A stretch of DNA of 64,000 nucleotides from Hibiscus mutabilis (GCA_019671005.1 CM033744.1:13818128-13882127), one strand, 5' to 3'; counted from the first letter of the stretch, positions 12,504 to 24,219 are shown. Program-made: numbers and translations. Notes: generated by a model from the letters alone, not told the origin.

Positions 12504-13801
12504 AAGTTATAGACAACCGATGAACTCAATGATAAGATAAAACACTACACAAAGGAGAGGGATGCTATCATCAGGGAGGTTCTTGAATAAAATGTCCCAT
12601 GATTTTGTGACAGCATTTCCAGATTTCCCTGCCGATCCCTCTGCCAGCGAGGATGCCATGCCAGCCAATCTACACGAGAAGTCTACAAAGGGGAGTCCTC
12701 CTCTTCCTAAACTCTTTTACATGTCATCCATTGTATTTACATGATCATGAATGTTATTTTTGTGTTTTCTTGTATATATGTGTTGTTTTCATTCATTGAG
12801 GACAATACACGTCTTGGGTTTGGGGGTGTGAGTTTCCTCACATTTATGTGACGCCATGCATTCCATGTTTACATTTCTATTGCCATGCCATTTGCCATGC
12901 CATCTAGGTCATTTAGAATAGATACATACCGAACCACTAAAAAAGAAATTTTTTTTACCTCGGTTTAATTTTGAAGAATGTTAACACTCGTTAGGCAAGT
13001 TTAATTTGATCTAGGTGTTTGTACAATGAAGAAATTTTAATCTTTAGTTGCAATGCCATGCCAGCAGAATAGTTATGCCAGGTTTGCTTGGTAATTGATC
13101 TCTAGTTTAGGGAATTGAACTTACACTTAAAACGTAGTATGTATCTAGTTCCTTAGCAAACTTAGACTTTTTGAAACTATGCTCAGATTTTAAAAAAAAG
13201 AAAAAAATATCGAATGATGCCAGGGTAAAAGAAACTAATAAGGCAACAATGTTTTGCCAAGGCAAGAAAAAAATAGAACTCTCCTCTACCTTAGGGATAA
13301 TAAGCTACTTGGGGCTTCGTGGTTTGCTCCCTCTTAGTTCTCAAGTCCAAAACTTTAGGGTATGAGTTGAAGAGACAGCCTAGTGATGTCTAGATTAAGG
13401 TGGGGATTCGTGGTATGCTTCCTCTTATCTTTCACGCTAAATAGTGTCACGAAGCAAGCTTAAATTAATGCCAACAAAAACCCTTGGCAAAGAAAAAAAA
13501 GAGAAAAAATGAAATGAAAAAAATCTGAGTTTAGGTAGTAAATTTGTCTAAGGGAGTGAAAGGATACTCGATACATATTGGCTACATATCATGCACTCTT
13601 CGTAAATTTAGACTAGAGTTATATTGCTGCACTTGAATTACTACTTGCTTGGCATTATTGCACTGAGATACTGAGGACATAAAAAGAGCCAAATTCTGCT
13701 TGCCATCACTTGTTGGCATTCTAACCAAAATTTTTTCAAGGTAACATTTTCACAATTTTTGTTTTTATTTGTTTGCATTACTTGAGGACAAGTAATGAGT
13801 T
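12504..13801 (+). other. Non-coding 3' internal region of Athila-like element
   Basis: No credible coding frame. It contains a purine-tract phrase at 12798-12831 (GAGGACAATACACGTC then TTGGGTTTGGGGGTG), strongly resembling the true 3' purine tract at 13790-13814. TGCCA/TGGCA motifs are frequent, and several A-rich runs occur (13187-13207, 13489-13530). Confidence 0.6.
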
Positions 13802-13814
13802 AGGTTTGGGGGTG
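13802..13814 (+). other. 3' polypurine tract of Athila-like element
   Basis: AGGTTTGGGGGTG abuts the right LTR start TGTTACC (13815) and is preceded by TTGAGGACAAGTAATGAG, the usual context in this group. It would prime plus-strand DNA synthesis. Confidence 0.75.
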
Positions 13815-15408
13815 TGTTACCTCTCCAAAAGTAATGTTTTTAATGCCAATCTTACAATGCTTTTGCTTGTTTTTAGGTACATTTAGTTGCATAAGGTTAT
13901 TAAAATCATGCATTTGCATAAGGAGTTTAGAATTCTATTTATGCCAGTGTGAAAGGATGTTTTGTTGGCAATTTTGCAAGTTTGGCATAGGATTTGGCCT
14001 AGAAAAGTAACACAGGAAGGAATTCCAAAGAGATTGCTGAGTGTTGTTGGCACAGATGGACCAGACAATGCCAAGAACCGGTTGGCAGAGAAGTGAATTT
14101 GATGTCATGCCAAGAAGCTGTTGGAACCCCAAAAATAGGATAAGATCAGGCTCTAAAAAGATAGCAATTGGATCAATCTCTGAAAAAATAGCGGATAAGA
14201 TGTTGCCAAGATTGGTTGGCAGATTCATGCCATGCTTAGATGCCAAGGCAGTGTCGGGAATATGACGTCAGCCCTAACCTGATTAGCTTATCACCTTATC
14301 AGCTTATCACTTAAAATCTGGATAAGATGATCACTCATCTTATCCCTTGCGCATTTAAAATTCAAACTCAAGGGCTTATCTTATCCCTTCTTCGCATGCC
14401 TATTTAAAGAACGATTAACCAAGCATTTAGAGGGACAAACTTGGAGGGTGTGATCAGAAGAGGAAGGTTGTGCGGTTCGACCAGCTAGACCAAGGGTTTA
14501 GAGCCATGGAAGGGCTGCATCGAGAGACCCCCTTCTTGGCTATTCTTTTTGTTTAGTTATTTTTATTTTTTAATGATGATGTATTTTGAAAATGTTTATC
14601 GTTTTTCGGTTAAATCCCTCACCATGAACTAATTCAATAGTTGGTAGGGGATGTTTGCGTTGAAACATTGTTTCCATGTTTAGTTTTTTTAATAATAAAT
14701 CTACCTTGGCAATATTTTATCTATCCGGCATATTTTAATGTTTTCTAAATACTATGCCAAGCGAGAGCTGGCACTGTTGGCCTATTGCGCCCCAATATCT
14801 TAACAGGCTTAGGGTGGCAACGATTAAGTTGTTGAGTACTAAGGATAGAAGCTTCGAGAGAAGTCGTTCAAGTAGATGAACTTACTTTGGGAGTGAAATC
14901 TACCCCTTAGGAGTATAGATTGGATCTTAATCAAATTGGTTTATTTAAAAGCATGCACTATAGAGATATAGGGGTTTTTACATGATCAATTTAGGGCAAT
15001 GACCATTGAGAGAGGCTTTGCTAATTTTGAATCTACTTGACAAACAATGCTAAGACAGGTTATTGTTAAAGGCTGGCATGACATGAATAGCGTAAAAACC
15101 AGGCATTCCTTGCCAATGCTCATCATTCATTAAAGCACCTTCCTTGCCAACGTCTTTAATTTTATTTCTTTTCTTTTCAATTATTTCCAAAACCAACTTC
15201 AAAACAAATCAACTTTTTCTGAAGGCAAGTAACAATCAAGGCAATTGAATTCCAAGTCAATATCTGTGGGATTGATACTCAGCTTGCTACTGTATTACTT
15301 GCAGACCGTGTATACTTGCACGCAAAAGACTCATCTTGGCACTGTTTTATACTTTTCAAATACATACTTTCTATCCTCTTTTGCCAGCATTCACTTAGAG
15401 AGTCTACA
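13815..15408 (+). repeat. Right LTR of Athila-like element
   Basis: 1,594 bp, TGTTACC...AGTCTACA, uninterrupted, and closely matching the split left LTR. It has a TATA-like CCTATTTAAAG at about 14399-14409, and palindromes TGCCAAGAACCGGTTGGCA (14069-14087) and TGCCAAGATTGGTTGGCA (14204-14221). I count about 20 TGCCA/TGGCA motifs in it. Confidence 0.92.
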
Positions 15409-15413
15409 CTTAT

Positions 15414-16439
15414 ATGTTAATATGACACATGATTCACATGTTAGAGATGATGCATGACTTGTATGATAGCATGATACAAGATTTATATGATAATGATAAT
15501 ACATGAATCACATGATAGTGGTGATACATGATAATGAGGATACATGCATCACATGATAGTGATGATACATGATATTGATGATGCACGATCTATATGATAC
15601 ATGATACATGCAGTATATGATAGATGCTACTTGAATTAAATGAAAATGATGTACATGCTATACATATGATTACATGATATAAAAAAAGTTGATATATATA
15701 TGATGAAAATCATGAAAATGATATATGAAATTTATGGAATATTAGATACATGATAATTATGATATACTTGCCTTGTCGTAAAGAAATATGAAATGCACTC
15801 TTATATGAAGTAATATATATATATATTGTCACTTCATGTGTAAATAATTAGGTTTAATTGCCTCACTAAGTTCGTACTTAGCGTGTGTTATTTCACACGT
15901 AGGTTTTCTTGCGTAGAATGGCAAGAAGGAGCTATTAAATTGGAAAATCAAGTTACATTAGTAATCACGGTGCGTACATCTTAAATTATGGTTGATGTCT
16001 AGTGGGCATGTACAAGTATGTATGTGAGTTTTAAAGAGACAAACTATTTCGTAAACTTAAGTTTATAATGTGTTCATGCATTATTAAGAATCTATGAATT
16101 TAGAAAAATGGTTTGACATAAGTAATTATATTTTCTCGATATAGTTAAGTATAGTTTAACCCTAATCGCGTAGTAATTTTAAAATCAAGAAAGAGTCTAG
16201 GCAGGGTACATAGTTTTCTCCCTGGATTATATTTTTATTTCAATAACACATTTATAAATTTTATAAAACAATTCAGGGTTATAACTAGCTGCTATAGACT
16301 GACATAGTTTTTAATTTTAAAACCGAAAAGGGCTAGACTACAAGGTAAAGTTTTAAAAAAATCAAGTCAAATTTTCCTTAACATCTCTGTAACATCTTTA
16401 GTGTATGTTCGGTCTACGAGTATGCGTTAAGGACACACA
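15414..16439 (+). repeat. Left LTR of outer gypsy element, 3' part
   Basis: Continues the LTR broken at 4124 and is collinear with about 21390-22415 of the right LTR. It starts in the degenerate TGATACATGAT-type tract (to about 15720), has a TA run near 15810, and ends GTTAAGGACACACA. Confidence 0.9.
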
Positions 16440-16445
16440 TTTAAT

Positions 16446-16457
16446 TGGTATTAGAGC
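16446..16457 (+). other. Primer-binding site, initiator tRNA-Met type
   Basis: TGGTATTAGAGC differs by one base from TGGTATCAGAGC, the complement of the plant initiator tRNA-Met 3' end. It lies six bases after the LTR end. Confidence 0.85.
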
Positions 16458-17125
16458 GACATGTTTAGCCGATTCTGGAGACTAAACCGAGTTTAATGTG
16501 ATTTAAAGTTAAGTACATGCCCCTAGGATGTCATGTTATTGATGTGCTACTATGTAACTTGATTATGCTCCTCAATAATATGAATAAGTTTTAGTAGAAA
16601 TAGATGATGTTAAGTATTGATGGACTGCGATAAATGTTTAATTATGGGAACTAAGAGAAGAAAGAAGAATGTTTAAAGCCAAGTATGCTGGCAACTAATT
16701 AAAAGAAAATGTTGCAGCAGTCCTAAGTTTGAATAAGGTACTCGTACTGTTTAGGAGTACAAGTTAGATTTAAATAGACTTAGTTGGTACGCAGTTAAAT
16801 GGATGCCGATCGAAAGGTTTCGATGTGAATGGTTTATAGAGAAGTTTTATCCAAGGCCCAAGGAGATTCTATTGGGCATGAATTTATCAAAATTTATAAG
16901 AGGCTATGAATGGAGTGGAGGCTATGGAAAGAACCTGAAATTGTTTTAATTTATTTGGGTTCGATTAATATATATTGGTACTAAGATAATAGCATAAAGA
17001 AAGACTTCTATGGAGAATATTTAGTAATGCGATTGTCAATAATTCTCTTGGACAATGCATAAGTAATTAGAATATGCAAGCAAGGTTCATTAGAAATTCA
17101 AAGAATTAAGTTTTTAGTAGATTTA
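16458..17125 (+). other. Degraded gag region of outer gypsy element
   Basis: Position between primer site and protease says gag should be here, but no open frame longer than about 60 codons and no CCHC zinc knuckle is visible. About 670 bp is too short for a full gag, so part has been deleted. Confidence 0.4.
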
Positions 17126-17335
17126 ATGAAACTTCCATTCCATGAAATTGAAGTCATTCTTGGAATGGATTGGCTATCTACATATGATACATATATGAAG
17201 TGTAAGAGAAAAAGGTTGGTACTTCAAGGACCCGATGGTTTTGAAGTAATCTTTGAAGGAGAAAGAACTGACTGTTTAGAGTCAGTAATTTTTGTAACGC
17301 CAGCTCAAAGGCTGTTATACAATGGAATAAAATAA
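17126..17335 (+). pseudogene. Gypsy aspartic protease C-terminal remnant
   Basis: The 69-residue open piece begins just before VILGMDWLSTYD, the conserved C-terminal hallmark of Ty3/gypsy pepsin-like proteases. That motif follows the catalytic DTG. The DTG half is not visible upstream, so the enzyme is incomplete. In an intact element this protease releases gag and pol proteins from the polyprotein. It is followed directly by reverse transcriptase remnants in the usual order. Confidence 0.8.
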
Positions 17336-17349
17336 CCATTAAAAAAATA

Positions 17350-18190
17350 AGTATCCCCTACCAAGGATTAAGGATTTATTTAATCGGCTTAAAGATGCAG
17401 TAGCCTTTTTAAAGATAAATTTTTGATTAGGGTTATTATCAAACTAAGGTCAAGGAAAAAGATATACCAAAAACAACATTCAAAACTCGTTAGGGACACT
17501 ATGAGTTTATGGTGATGCCTTTTTGGGATTGACGAATGCCCTTATTGCATTTATGGATCGGATGAATAGGGTATTCTAACCCTATCTGGATCAGTTTGTT
17601 GTGATCTTCATAGATAATATTTTGGTTTATTCGAAGACGTTGAATATGATTGTAATCTTCGTGGGGTACTGCAAATCTTAAGAGATAAGTAGCTTTATGC
17701 CAAGCTTTCTAAATAAGAGTTCTGGTTGTCAGGAAAGTTTCAAAAAATTTAAAGGAAGTTCGGATTGAAGCATCAGTTCTAAATCAACCAGAACCAAGAA
17801 AAGAATATACTATGTATAATAATGTATCTCTTTATGGTTTAAGTTGGGTGCTGATGCAAGAAGGTCGTATCATAGCTTATGCATCAAAGTAGCTCAAAAC
17901 TTATGAAAGGAACTATTCAATACATGACTTGGAAAAGGTAATTATGAATTGCTTTGAAAATTTGGATGTATATTTATATGGTAAAAAGGTGTCATATTTA
18001 TATGGATCATGAAAGTCTAAGTATTGGATGACATAAAAAGATTTGAATTTGCGACAACAAATATGGGTTGAATTTTAAAGGGATTATGATGTAGTTATTG
18101 ATTATCATCCTAGAAAGCCTAATAGTACACTTAGCCGAAAGACATTGTCTGTCTTGTGCATGATGAATGCACAATTATCTGAGGGATGAA
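17350..18190 (+). pseudogene. Gypsy reverse transcriptase and RNase H remnants
   Basis: Translated in pieces, the region shows IPKTTFKTR, GHYEFMVMPF, then GLTNALIAFMDRMNRVF and FVVIFIDNILVYSK, the palm of a Ty3/gypsy reverse transcriptase. The catalytic YxDD-type motif reads FIDN, so the second catalytic aspartate is lost. After a gap come EYTMYNNVSLYGLSWVLMQ and RIIAYASK, the start of the RNase H domain, and NYSIHDLEKV. Stops and frameshifts interrupt every domain. The finger and thumb parts are heavily shortened: about 840 bp where an intact RT plus RNase H needs about 1.4 kb. Confidence 0.8.
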
Positions 18191-18231
18191 ATGGTTCCTT
18201 AATAGTAGAATGCCAATTAAAGCCAACTTTA

Positions 18232-18920
18232 TTGGATCAAATCAAGGATTTGCAGACTATAGATGAAGAATGTCTTGAAAGAAAAAGACAAGCTGAAGCA
18301 GGAGAAGTACAAGATTATGAGATCAAGCCTCATGGTTGTCTATATTACAGAGCTAAAATATATATTCCTAACGATAATAATCTGAAGAAAGAGATTTTAA
18401 TAGAGGCCCATTATAGTCCATTGACTATGCACCCAGGAAGTAATAAGATGTATCAAGATTTGAAGATTCGATACTGGTGGCCAGGTATGAAAAGAGCAAT
18501 CTCAGAATTCGTGGTAAAATGCTTGACATGTCAACAAGTAAAAGCTGAGCATCTAGTACCTTCTAGATTGCTCCAGCTTATCTCTATTCCTCAATAGAAA
18601 TGGGAGTGAATAATGATGGATTTTATATCTGAATTACCAGTTATCCAAGTAAAAATGATTCAATTTGGGTCATTGTGGATCGCTTAACAAAGTCTGCTCA
18701 TTTTATCCCAGTTAGAATGGATAAATATGCAGAACTTTATGTTCGAGAGATAGTAAGACTACATGACTTTCAAGTATCGATAGTGTCAGACAAAGATTCA
18801 AGGTTTACTTCAAGGTATTGGGGTATGTTATTTGAAGCTTTAGGTACTAGACTAAATTTTAGTACAACTTTTCATCCGCAAACAGATGGGCATTTTGAAA
18901 GGATCAAACAGATTCTATAA
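18232..18920 (+). pseudogene. Gypsy integrase, zinc-binding and catalytic core remnants
   Basis: The open piece 18232-18597 contains the HHCC zinc-binding domain (EAHYSPLTMHPG, YWWPGMK, CLTCQQVKAEH). After a frame change at about 18600 the catalytic core follows, with the first Asp in VDRLTKSAHF, the second in VSDKDSRF and the Glu region in HPQTDGHFER. A stop codon then interrupts the helix after KQIL, where the family normally has Glu. All three acidic positions can be recognised, but the frame is broken. Integrase inserts the cDNA into host chromatin. Confidence 0.85.
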
Positions 18921-19640
18921 GACATGTTAAGAGCTTGTGCATTTAAGTCCGCGAGATCATGGGAAAGGTACTTGCCTTTAGCTGAATTTGCTTACAACAA
19001 TAGTTATCAAGCAAGTATCAAGATGGCACCTTTCGATGCATTATATGGAAGAAAGTGTCGAACTCCTCTTAATTGGTTCAAATTACAAGATCGAAATATT
19101 TAGAATAACTCAGATGTTAGAGGAGTTGACTTAACGCAAGACATGGAAGATAAAGTAAGAATTATTCAGCATAATCTCAAGGCCGTAGCAGATCGACCAT
19201 AAAAACTTATGCGGATAAGAAAAAAAAAGGATATTGAGTATGAAGTGGGAGAAAAAGTGTTCCTAAAGGTTTCTTATTGGAAGAAAATACTAAGGTTCGG
19301 GCAGAAAGGAAAGCTTAGTCCCATGTTTATTAGGCCATACGAGATTTTGAAAAGAGTTGGACCAATGGCTTATCAACTAGCATTACCTCCAGATATGAGT
19401 AATATTCATGATATGTTTCACGTGTCTATGCTTCGGAGGTATCGATCAGAACCTTCACATGTAATTTCTCTCGAGAAAATCGAGTTGCAACCGGATCTAA
19501 CCTATGAAGAAGAACCAGTGAAAATTCTAGCACATGGAGTTAAAGGATTAAGAAAAAGAAAATTCCACTAGTTAAAGTCCTTTGGAGGAAGCTACTTGGG
19601 AAACCAAAGAGAAAATGAAAAAGCAGTATCCAAAATTGTT
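18921..19640 (+). pseudogene. Integrase C-terminal domain with chromodomain-like tail
   Basis: After the stop, the core continues as RACAFKSARSWERYLPLAEF and ALYGRKCRTPL. The open piece 19209-19571 carries GEKVFLKVS (GPY/F-type domain with YEILKRVGPMAYQLALP and MFHVSMLRRY). Then comes YEEEPVKILAHGVKGLRKR, the entry to the chromodomain typical of Tekay/Del chromoviruses. The frame shifts at 19571, leaving the chromodomain end out of frame. Chromodomains steer such elements to heterochromatin, which fits the satellite location. Confidence 0.75.
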
Positions 19641-19680
19641 TGAAAAGAGTATACATTGAAAATTCGAGGACGAATTTTCT

Positions 19681-19694
19681 TAAGGGGGGGGAAT
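19681..19694 (+). other. 3' polypurine tract of outer gypsy element
   Basis: TAAGGGGGGGGAAT lies directly before the right LTR start (TATAATATCCC at 19695) and follows the phrase AATTCGAGGACGAATTTTCT, the usual context in chromoviruses. Confidence 0.85.
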
Positions 19695-22415
19695 TATAAT
19701 ATCCCAATTTTTGGACTAGTGACTATAATGTAATTTTTGAAAGTTTAGGGGTTAAAGTGTAAACTTTGAAAAAGTTTAGGGACCAAAGTGTAATTTTCAA
19801 AAGTTATGTAAGTTAACCCCGTAAATGAATAGTTTTCCCCAAGAATGGTATTTTTGTGTTACTGGATTTTTCATACGAAGCTTATGTTATTCGATTTTTG
19901 GATCGAATAAAATTGTTAAGCGTGCTCAGGCCAAAGTAGTAGCCCAAGGATGGGTGACCTAATGGGAAGGTCCCATATCCAATACTTTGACTGATAAAAA
20001 GAATTCAGTTTGATAGTAGTATTTGTAATGGATTGTTAAGATAAGATTTCTAAGAGGAAATGTATTCGGTAAAAATTCTCGGTAATTATCAGCATACCGG
20101 ATCGAATTGAAATTTTAACGACAGTTCCAAGGATTATGGAAAATTCATAAAATATTATTTGTGAATATTTTATTAATGTTGATTGGATTCTAACTAGATT
20201 TAGTTAGAATTTGATGGAGAGGTTATAAAGCTCAAAGGAAGAAAATTTGGAAATCGTATTAAGTGAAAATCAAATATTTGGATCGAATAAATGCCATAAA
20301 TAAAAATCTAAGATATTTTAGGGCATGGCTGGTTAGATTGGAACCAATTTAGTTAAATTTTAATGGAGTGGCAATTTTTAAGTTTTGATGTAATTAAAGT
20401 ATAGTTGGAGGGTAAATTGGTCATTTTCCAAGGATGCATTTTTGAAATATCTTGGAACTTTGAGGGTAAATTTGAAAGGTGAAAAGCACATGGATTAAAT
20501 CTTATCCATTGATTTTTTATGAGATTAAATCATGGCCATTATAATAAAAGGGCAAGATAGTAATTTCACTATTTAAATGAATTAAAAATTCATTTAATCT
20601 TTAACATGTGTATTTGTTTTAAAGAAAGATGAAAACACAATATTTTCATCTTCCTTGCTGTTCGAAACACCCACAAATAAAAGGGGCTAGGGTTTTCAAA
20701 TTTTCAAGATCAAAATTCAAGGATCAAAGTTAGATTTCAAGCAAAATTAATTGAGTTTTAAAAGAGATCAAAAGAGGACCAGTGATAAAAGAAAGATAAG
20801 AACCTTGAGTAAGCTTAGTGAGCCATACTATTCATGGCTCATGTGAGTGCATTTTTAAATGTTTGCATTACATTGAAAATGACATTGCATTTCTCTATGA
20901 TACCTGATATGATACATTGCTCGACTTGGCAAGCTTGATGGAATACCAGGTACGAATTATTGTTTGCATAAATGATGTTGCATTATGCATACATGAAAAA
21001 TGGAAAATGAAACACGATACACCCTGGGGGTGCAAATGGCACTAGCGAGGTGTTTTTAATATAAGGAGCAAAGAGCGTCCTTATATGAGGAGCAAAGAGC
21101 GTCCTCCCGAGTACGTACTCTACAAGGCACTACGGTGCAAATAGGCTACAGGGTTTCCATGGGCCTCTAGCCAGACACGATGTTAATAATAACAAGATGA
21201 TTATATGGTAGACCCTGAGCATGCAAATGATTGTATGATGATACATGATTTATATGATAGAAGTGATATATGATCTATGTGATACATATGTTACATAGTT
21301 ACATGTTACATGACAAAGAAGTATATGATATGTGATAGAAATATAACATGATACATGATTTACATGACAAAGATAATACATGACTTATATGTCAATATGA
21401 CACATGATTCACATGTTAGAGATGATGCATGACTTGTATGATAGTATGATACAAGATTTATATGATAATGATAATACATGAATCACATGATAGTGGTGAT
21501 ACATGATAATGAGGATACATGCATCACATGATAGTGATGATCTATGATATTGATGATGCACGATCTATATGATACATGATACATGCAATATATGATAGAT
21601 GCTACATGAATTATATGAAAATGATGATACATGCTATACAAATGATAAAAAAAGTTGATATATATATGATGAAAATCATGAAAATGATATATAAAATTTA
21701 TGGAATATTATATACATGATAATTATGATCATTGTGATATACTTGCCTTGTCGTAGAGAAATATGAAATGCAATCTTATATGAAGTAATATATATATATA
21801 TATATCGTCACTTCATGTGTAAATAATTAACTTTAATTGTCTCACTAAGTTCGTACTTAGCGTGTGTTATTTCACACGTAGGTTTTCCCGTAAAATGGCA
21901 AGAAGGAGCTATTAAATTGGAAAATCAAGTTACATTAGTAATCACGGTACGTACATCTTAAATTATGGTTGATGTCTAGTGGGCATGTACAGGTATGTAT
22001 GTAAGTTTTAAAGAGAAAAACTATTTCGTAAACTTAAGTTTATAATGTGTTCATGCATTATTACGAATGTATAAAGTTAGAAAAATGGTTTGCTATAAGT
22101 AATTATATTTTCTCGATATAGTTAAGTATAGTTTAACCCAATCGTGTAGTAATTTTAAAATCAAGAAAGGGTCTAGGCAGGGGACATAGTTTTCTCCCTG
22201 AATTATATTTTTATTTCAATAACACATTTATAAATTTTATAAAACAATATAGGGTTATAACTAGTTGCTATAGACTGACGTAGTTTTTAATTTTAAAATC
22301 AAAAAAGGTTAGACTACAAGCTAAAGTTTAAAAAAATCAAGTCAAGTTTTCCTTAACAACTTTGTAACATCTTTAGTGTATATTCAGTCTACGAGTATGT
22401 GTTAAGGGTGTTATA
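19695..22415 (+). repeat. Right LTR of outer gypsy element
   Basis: 2,721 bp, TATAATATCCC...GGGTGTTATA. The first base pair is altered from TG. It is uninterrupted and collinear with the two parts of the left LTR. It contains a degenerate TGATACATGAT-type tract at about 21230-21640 and a (TA)n run near 21790. Confidence 0.92.
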
Positions 22416-23739
22416 TTAACCGAGTAAAATGTTCTGAAAATGTGGTTAAGCTGTATAATCATATTGCAAAGCCATAATAAAATATTTTAACTCGTAAAAT
22501 TTATATAATCTTATTGTGTGGCTGTTTTGTTAGGTTTTAGACGTGCATGTTTAAATGGGCTTTACAATAGTCCCGTTAGAATTTTAACCGAGTAAAATTT
22601 TTTGAAAATGAGGTTAAGCTATATAATCATGTTCAAAAAGCCCATAACTATATATTTTAATTCATATTTTTTTTAATTTTATTTTGCGGCCATTTTGTTG
22701 GGGTTTAAGGCGTGCATGTCTAAATAGGTTTTACTGAGGACCCTTTGGAATTTTAACTGAGTAAAAAGTTCTAAAATTGAGGTTATGCTATATAATCATT
22801 TTCAAATGCCCATAATCAACTATTTTTACTCATAAAACTTTATTTAATCTTATTTGGGGTCGTATTGTTGGGTTTAAGGCATGCATGTTTTAATGGGCTT
22901 TATAATGGACCTGTTAGAATTTTAACAGAGTAAAAAAATTTAAAAATGAGGTTAAGCTATATATTCTGGTTTAAAAGCCCATAATTAAATATTTTAAGTC
23001 ATAAAATGTGATTTAATCTTATTTTTCGGCTGTTTTGTTGGGTTTTAAGGCGTGCATGTCTAAATGGAATTTACAGTGGACCCGTTCGAATTTTAACCGA
23101 GTAAAAAGTTCTAAAATTGAGGTTAAGTTGTATAATCATGTTCAAAAGCCCATAACTAAATATTTTAATTCATAATTTTTTAAATTTTATTTTGCGGCCA
23201 TTTTGTTGTGGTTTAAGGCGTGCATGTCTAAATAGGCTTTACAGTGGACCCGTTGGAATTTTAACCAAGTAAAAAGTTCCGAAAATAAGGTTAAGCTATA
23301 TAATCATATTCCAAAGCCTATAATCAAATATTTTAACTCATAAAAGTTGATTTAATCTTATTTTGTCGCTGTTTTGTTAGGGTTTAAGGCGTGCATGTTT
23401 AAATGGGCTTTATAGAGGACCCGTTAGATTTTTAACCAAGTAAAAATTTCTAAAAAAGAGGTTAAGCTATATAATCAAGTTCAAAAGCCCATAAATAAAC
23501 ATTTTAAGTCATAAAATTTGATTTAATCATATTTTTCGGCCGTTTTGTTGGGTTTTAAGGCGTGCATGTCTAAATGAGCTTTACAGTGGACCCGTTAGAA
23601 TTTTAACCGAGTAAAAATTTCTAAAAATGAGGTTAAGCTATATAATCATGTTCAAAAGCCCATAACTAAATATTTTAAGTCATAAAATGTGATTCAATCT
23701 TATTTTTTGGTTGTTTTGTTGGGGTTTAAGGTGTGCATG
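22416..23739 (+). repeat. Satellite array, block 2
   Basis: Resumes at the TTAAC duplicate, in the same monomer phase as block 1. It holds about eight monomers. A monomer with CGTTCGAATTTT and TTGTGGTTTAAGGCG (about 23090-23225) matches the one that begins the higher-order unit at 31651. It ends in GCATG (23735-23739), the TSD of the next insertion. Confidence 0.95.
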
Positions 23740-24208
23740 TGATACATGTATGGGGGGCTAAAATGATGCATTGTAGCCAAAGAGCTGAAGCTGTTTTATA
23801 AGTCTGGAATTTCATCCGACTTGCATCGAATTTTCGGATGGGATCCGGGCACTTCTGAGTCTACATGTCTCTTCAAACATATTCGTCTGTCTCTTATCTT
23901 TCCAACGCATCTTGAAACGCATCAATCCGACATCGGGAGCTCAAGTTATGTCCTTTTTAGTGAAGACTGTGCGAGCATAAATCTCTATACGGTTTTATCA
24001 CGGGGAATATTATTTATTACGAATTTTCAATAATTTTGTTGATTATTTGTACTTAAATTTAATTTAGGATTCTTTATGAAGATATTTAGATGATTTAGGA
24101 TTAGATTTGTTATTTATTTATTAGTTTTTTAGGCTAGATAAAATATGTTTATTTATTTTATTATTATCTTTACTTTTCCTAATTTAAGTTGAACTCTTCA
24201 TCTGTAGC

Positions 24209-24219
24209 CTATTTAAAGG
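24209..24219 (+). promoter_or_regulatory. TATA-like box of mini-element LTR
   Basis: CTATTTAAAGG at about 470 bp into the LTR, repeated in LTR b and c. The same CCTATTTAAAG form occurs in the Athila-like LTRs. It separates U3 from the R/U5 leader. Confidence 0.5.

Larger units (their letters stand above)
4125..15408 (+). mobile_element. Athila-like non-autonomous gypsy element (itself interrupted)
   Basis: Inserted in the left LTR of the outer element, with TSD CTTAT at 4120-4124 and 15409-15413. It starts TGTTACC and ends AGTCTACA. The left LTR is 4125-5642 plus 8733-8822, split by a solo LTR. The right LTR is 13815-15408 (1,594 bp). An aspartate-tRNA-type primer site follows the left LTR and a purine tract precedes the right one. 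The roughly 5-kb internal region has a gag-like zinc-finger fragment, an acidic linker and a duplicated Athila-type domain, but no protease, reverse transcriptase or integrase. It must have depended on a partner for mobility. TGCCA/TGGCA is strikingly abundant throughout (see findings). Confidence 0.9.
2423..22415 (+). mobile_element. Chromovirus-type Ty3/gypsy element (nested, degraded)
   Basis: The outermost element of a three-level nest is bounded by TTAAC duplications (2418-2422 and 22416-22420) inside a satellite monomer. It starts TGTAATATCCC and ends GGGTGTTATA. The left LTR is 2423-4124 plus 15414-16439 (about 2.73 kb once the insert and duplicated CTTAT are removed). The right LTR is 19695-22415 (2.72 kb). 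An initiator-Met-type primer site follows the left LTR, and a purine tract precedes the right one. The internal region is only 3.26 kb and holds broken protease, reverse transcriptase, RNase H and integrase. The order PR-RT-RH-IN followed by a chromodomain-like tail fits the Tekay/Del chromovirus lineage. I see no recognisable gag. Stops and frameshifts throughout make it inactive. Confidence 0.92.

Noticed and set aside
16446..16457. tRNA gene
   Set aside because: Only the 12-bp primer complement is present, without a cloverleaf. The same holds at 8829, 24784 and 44437.
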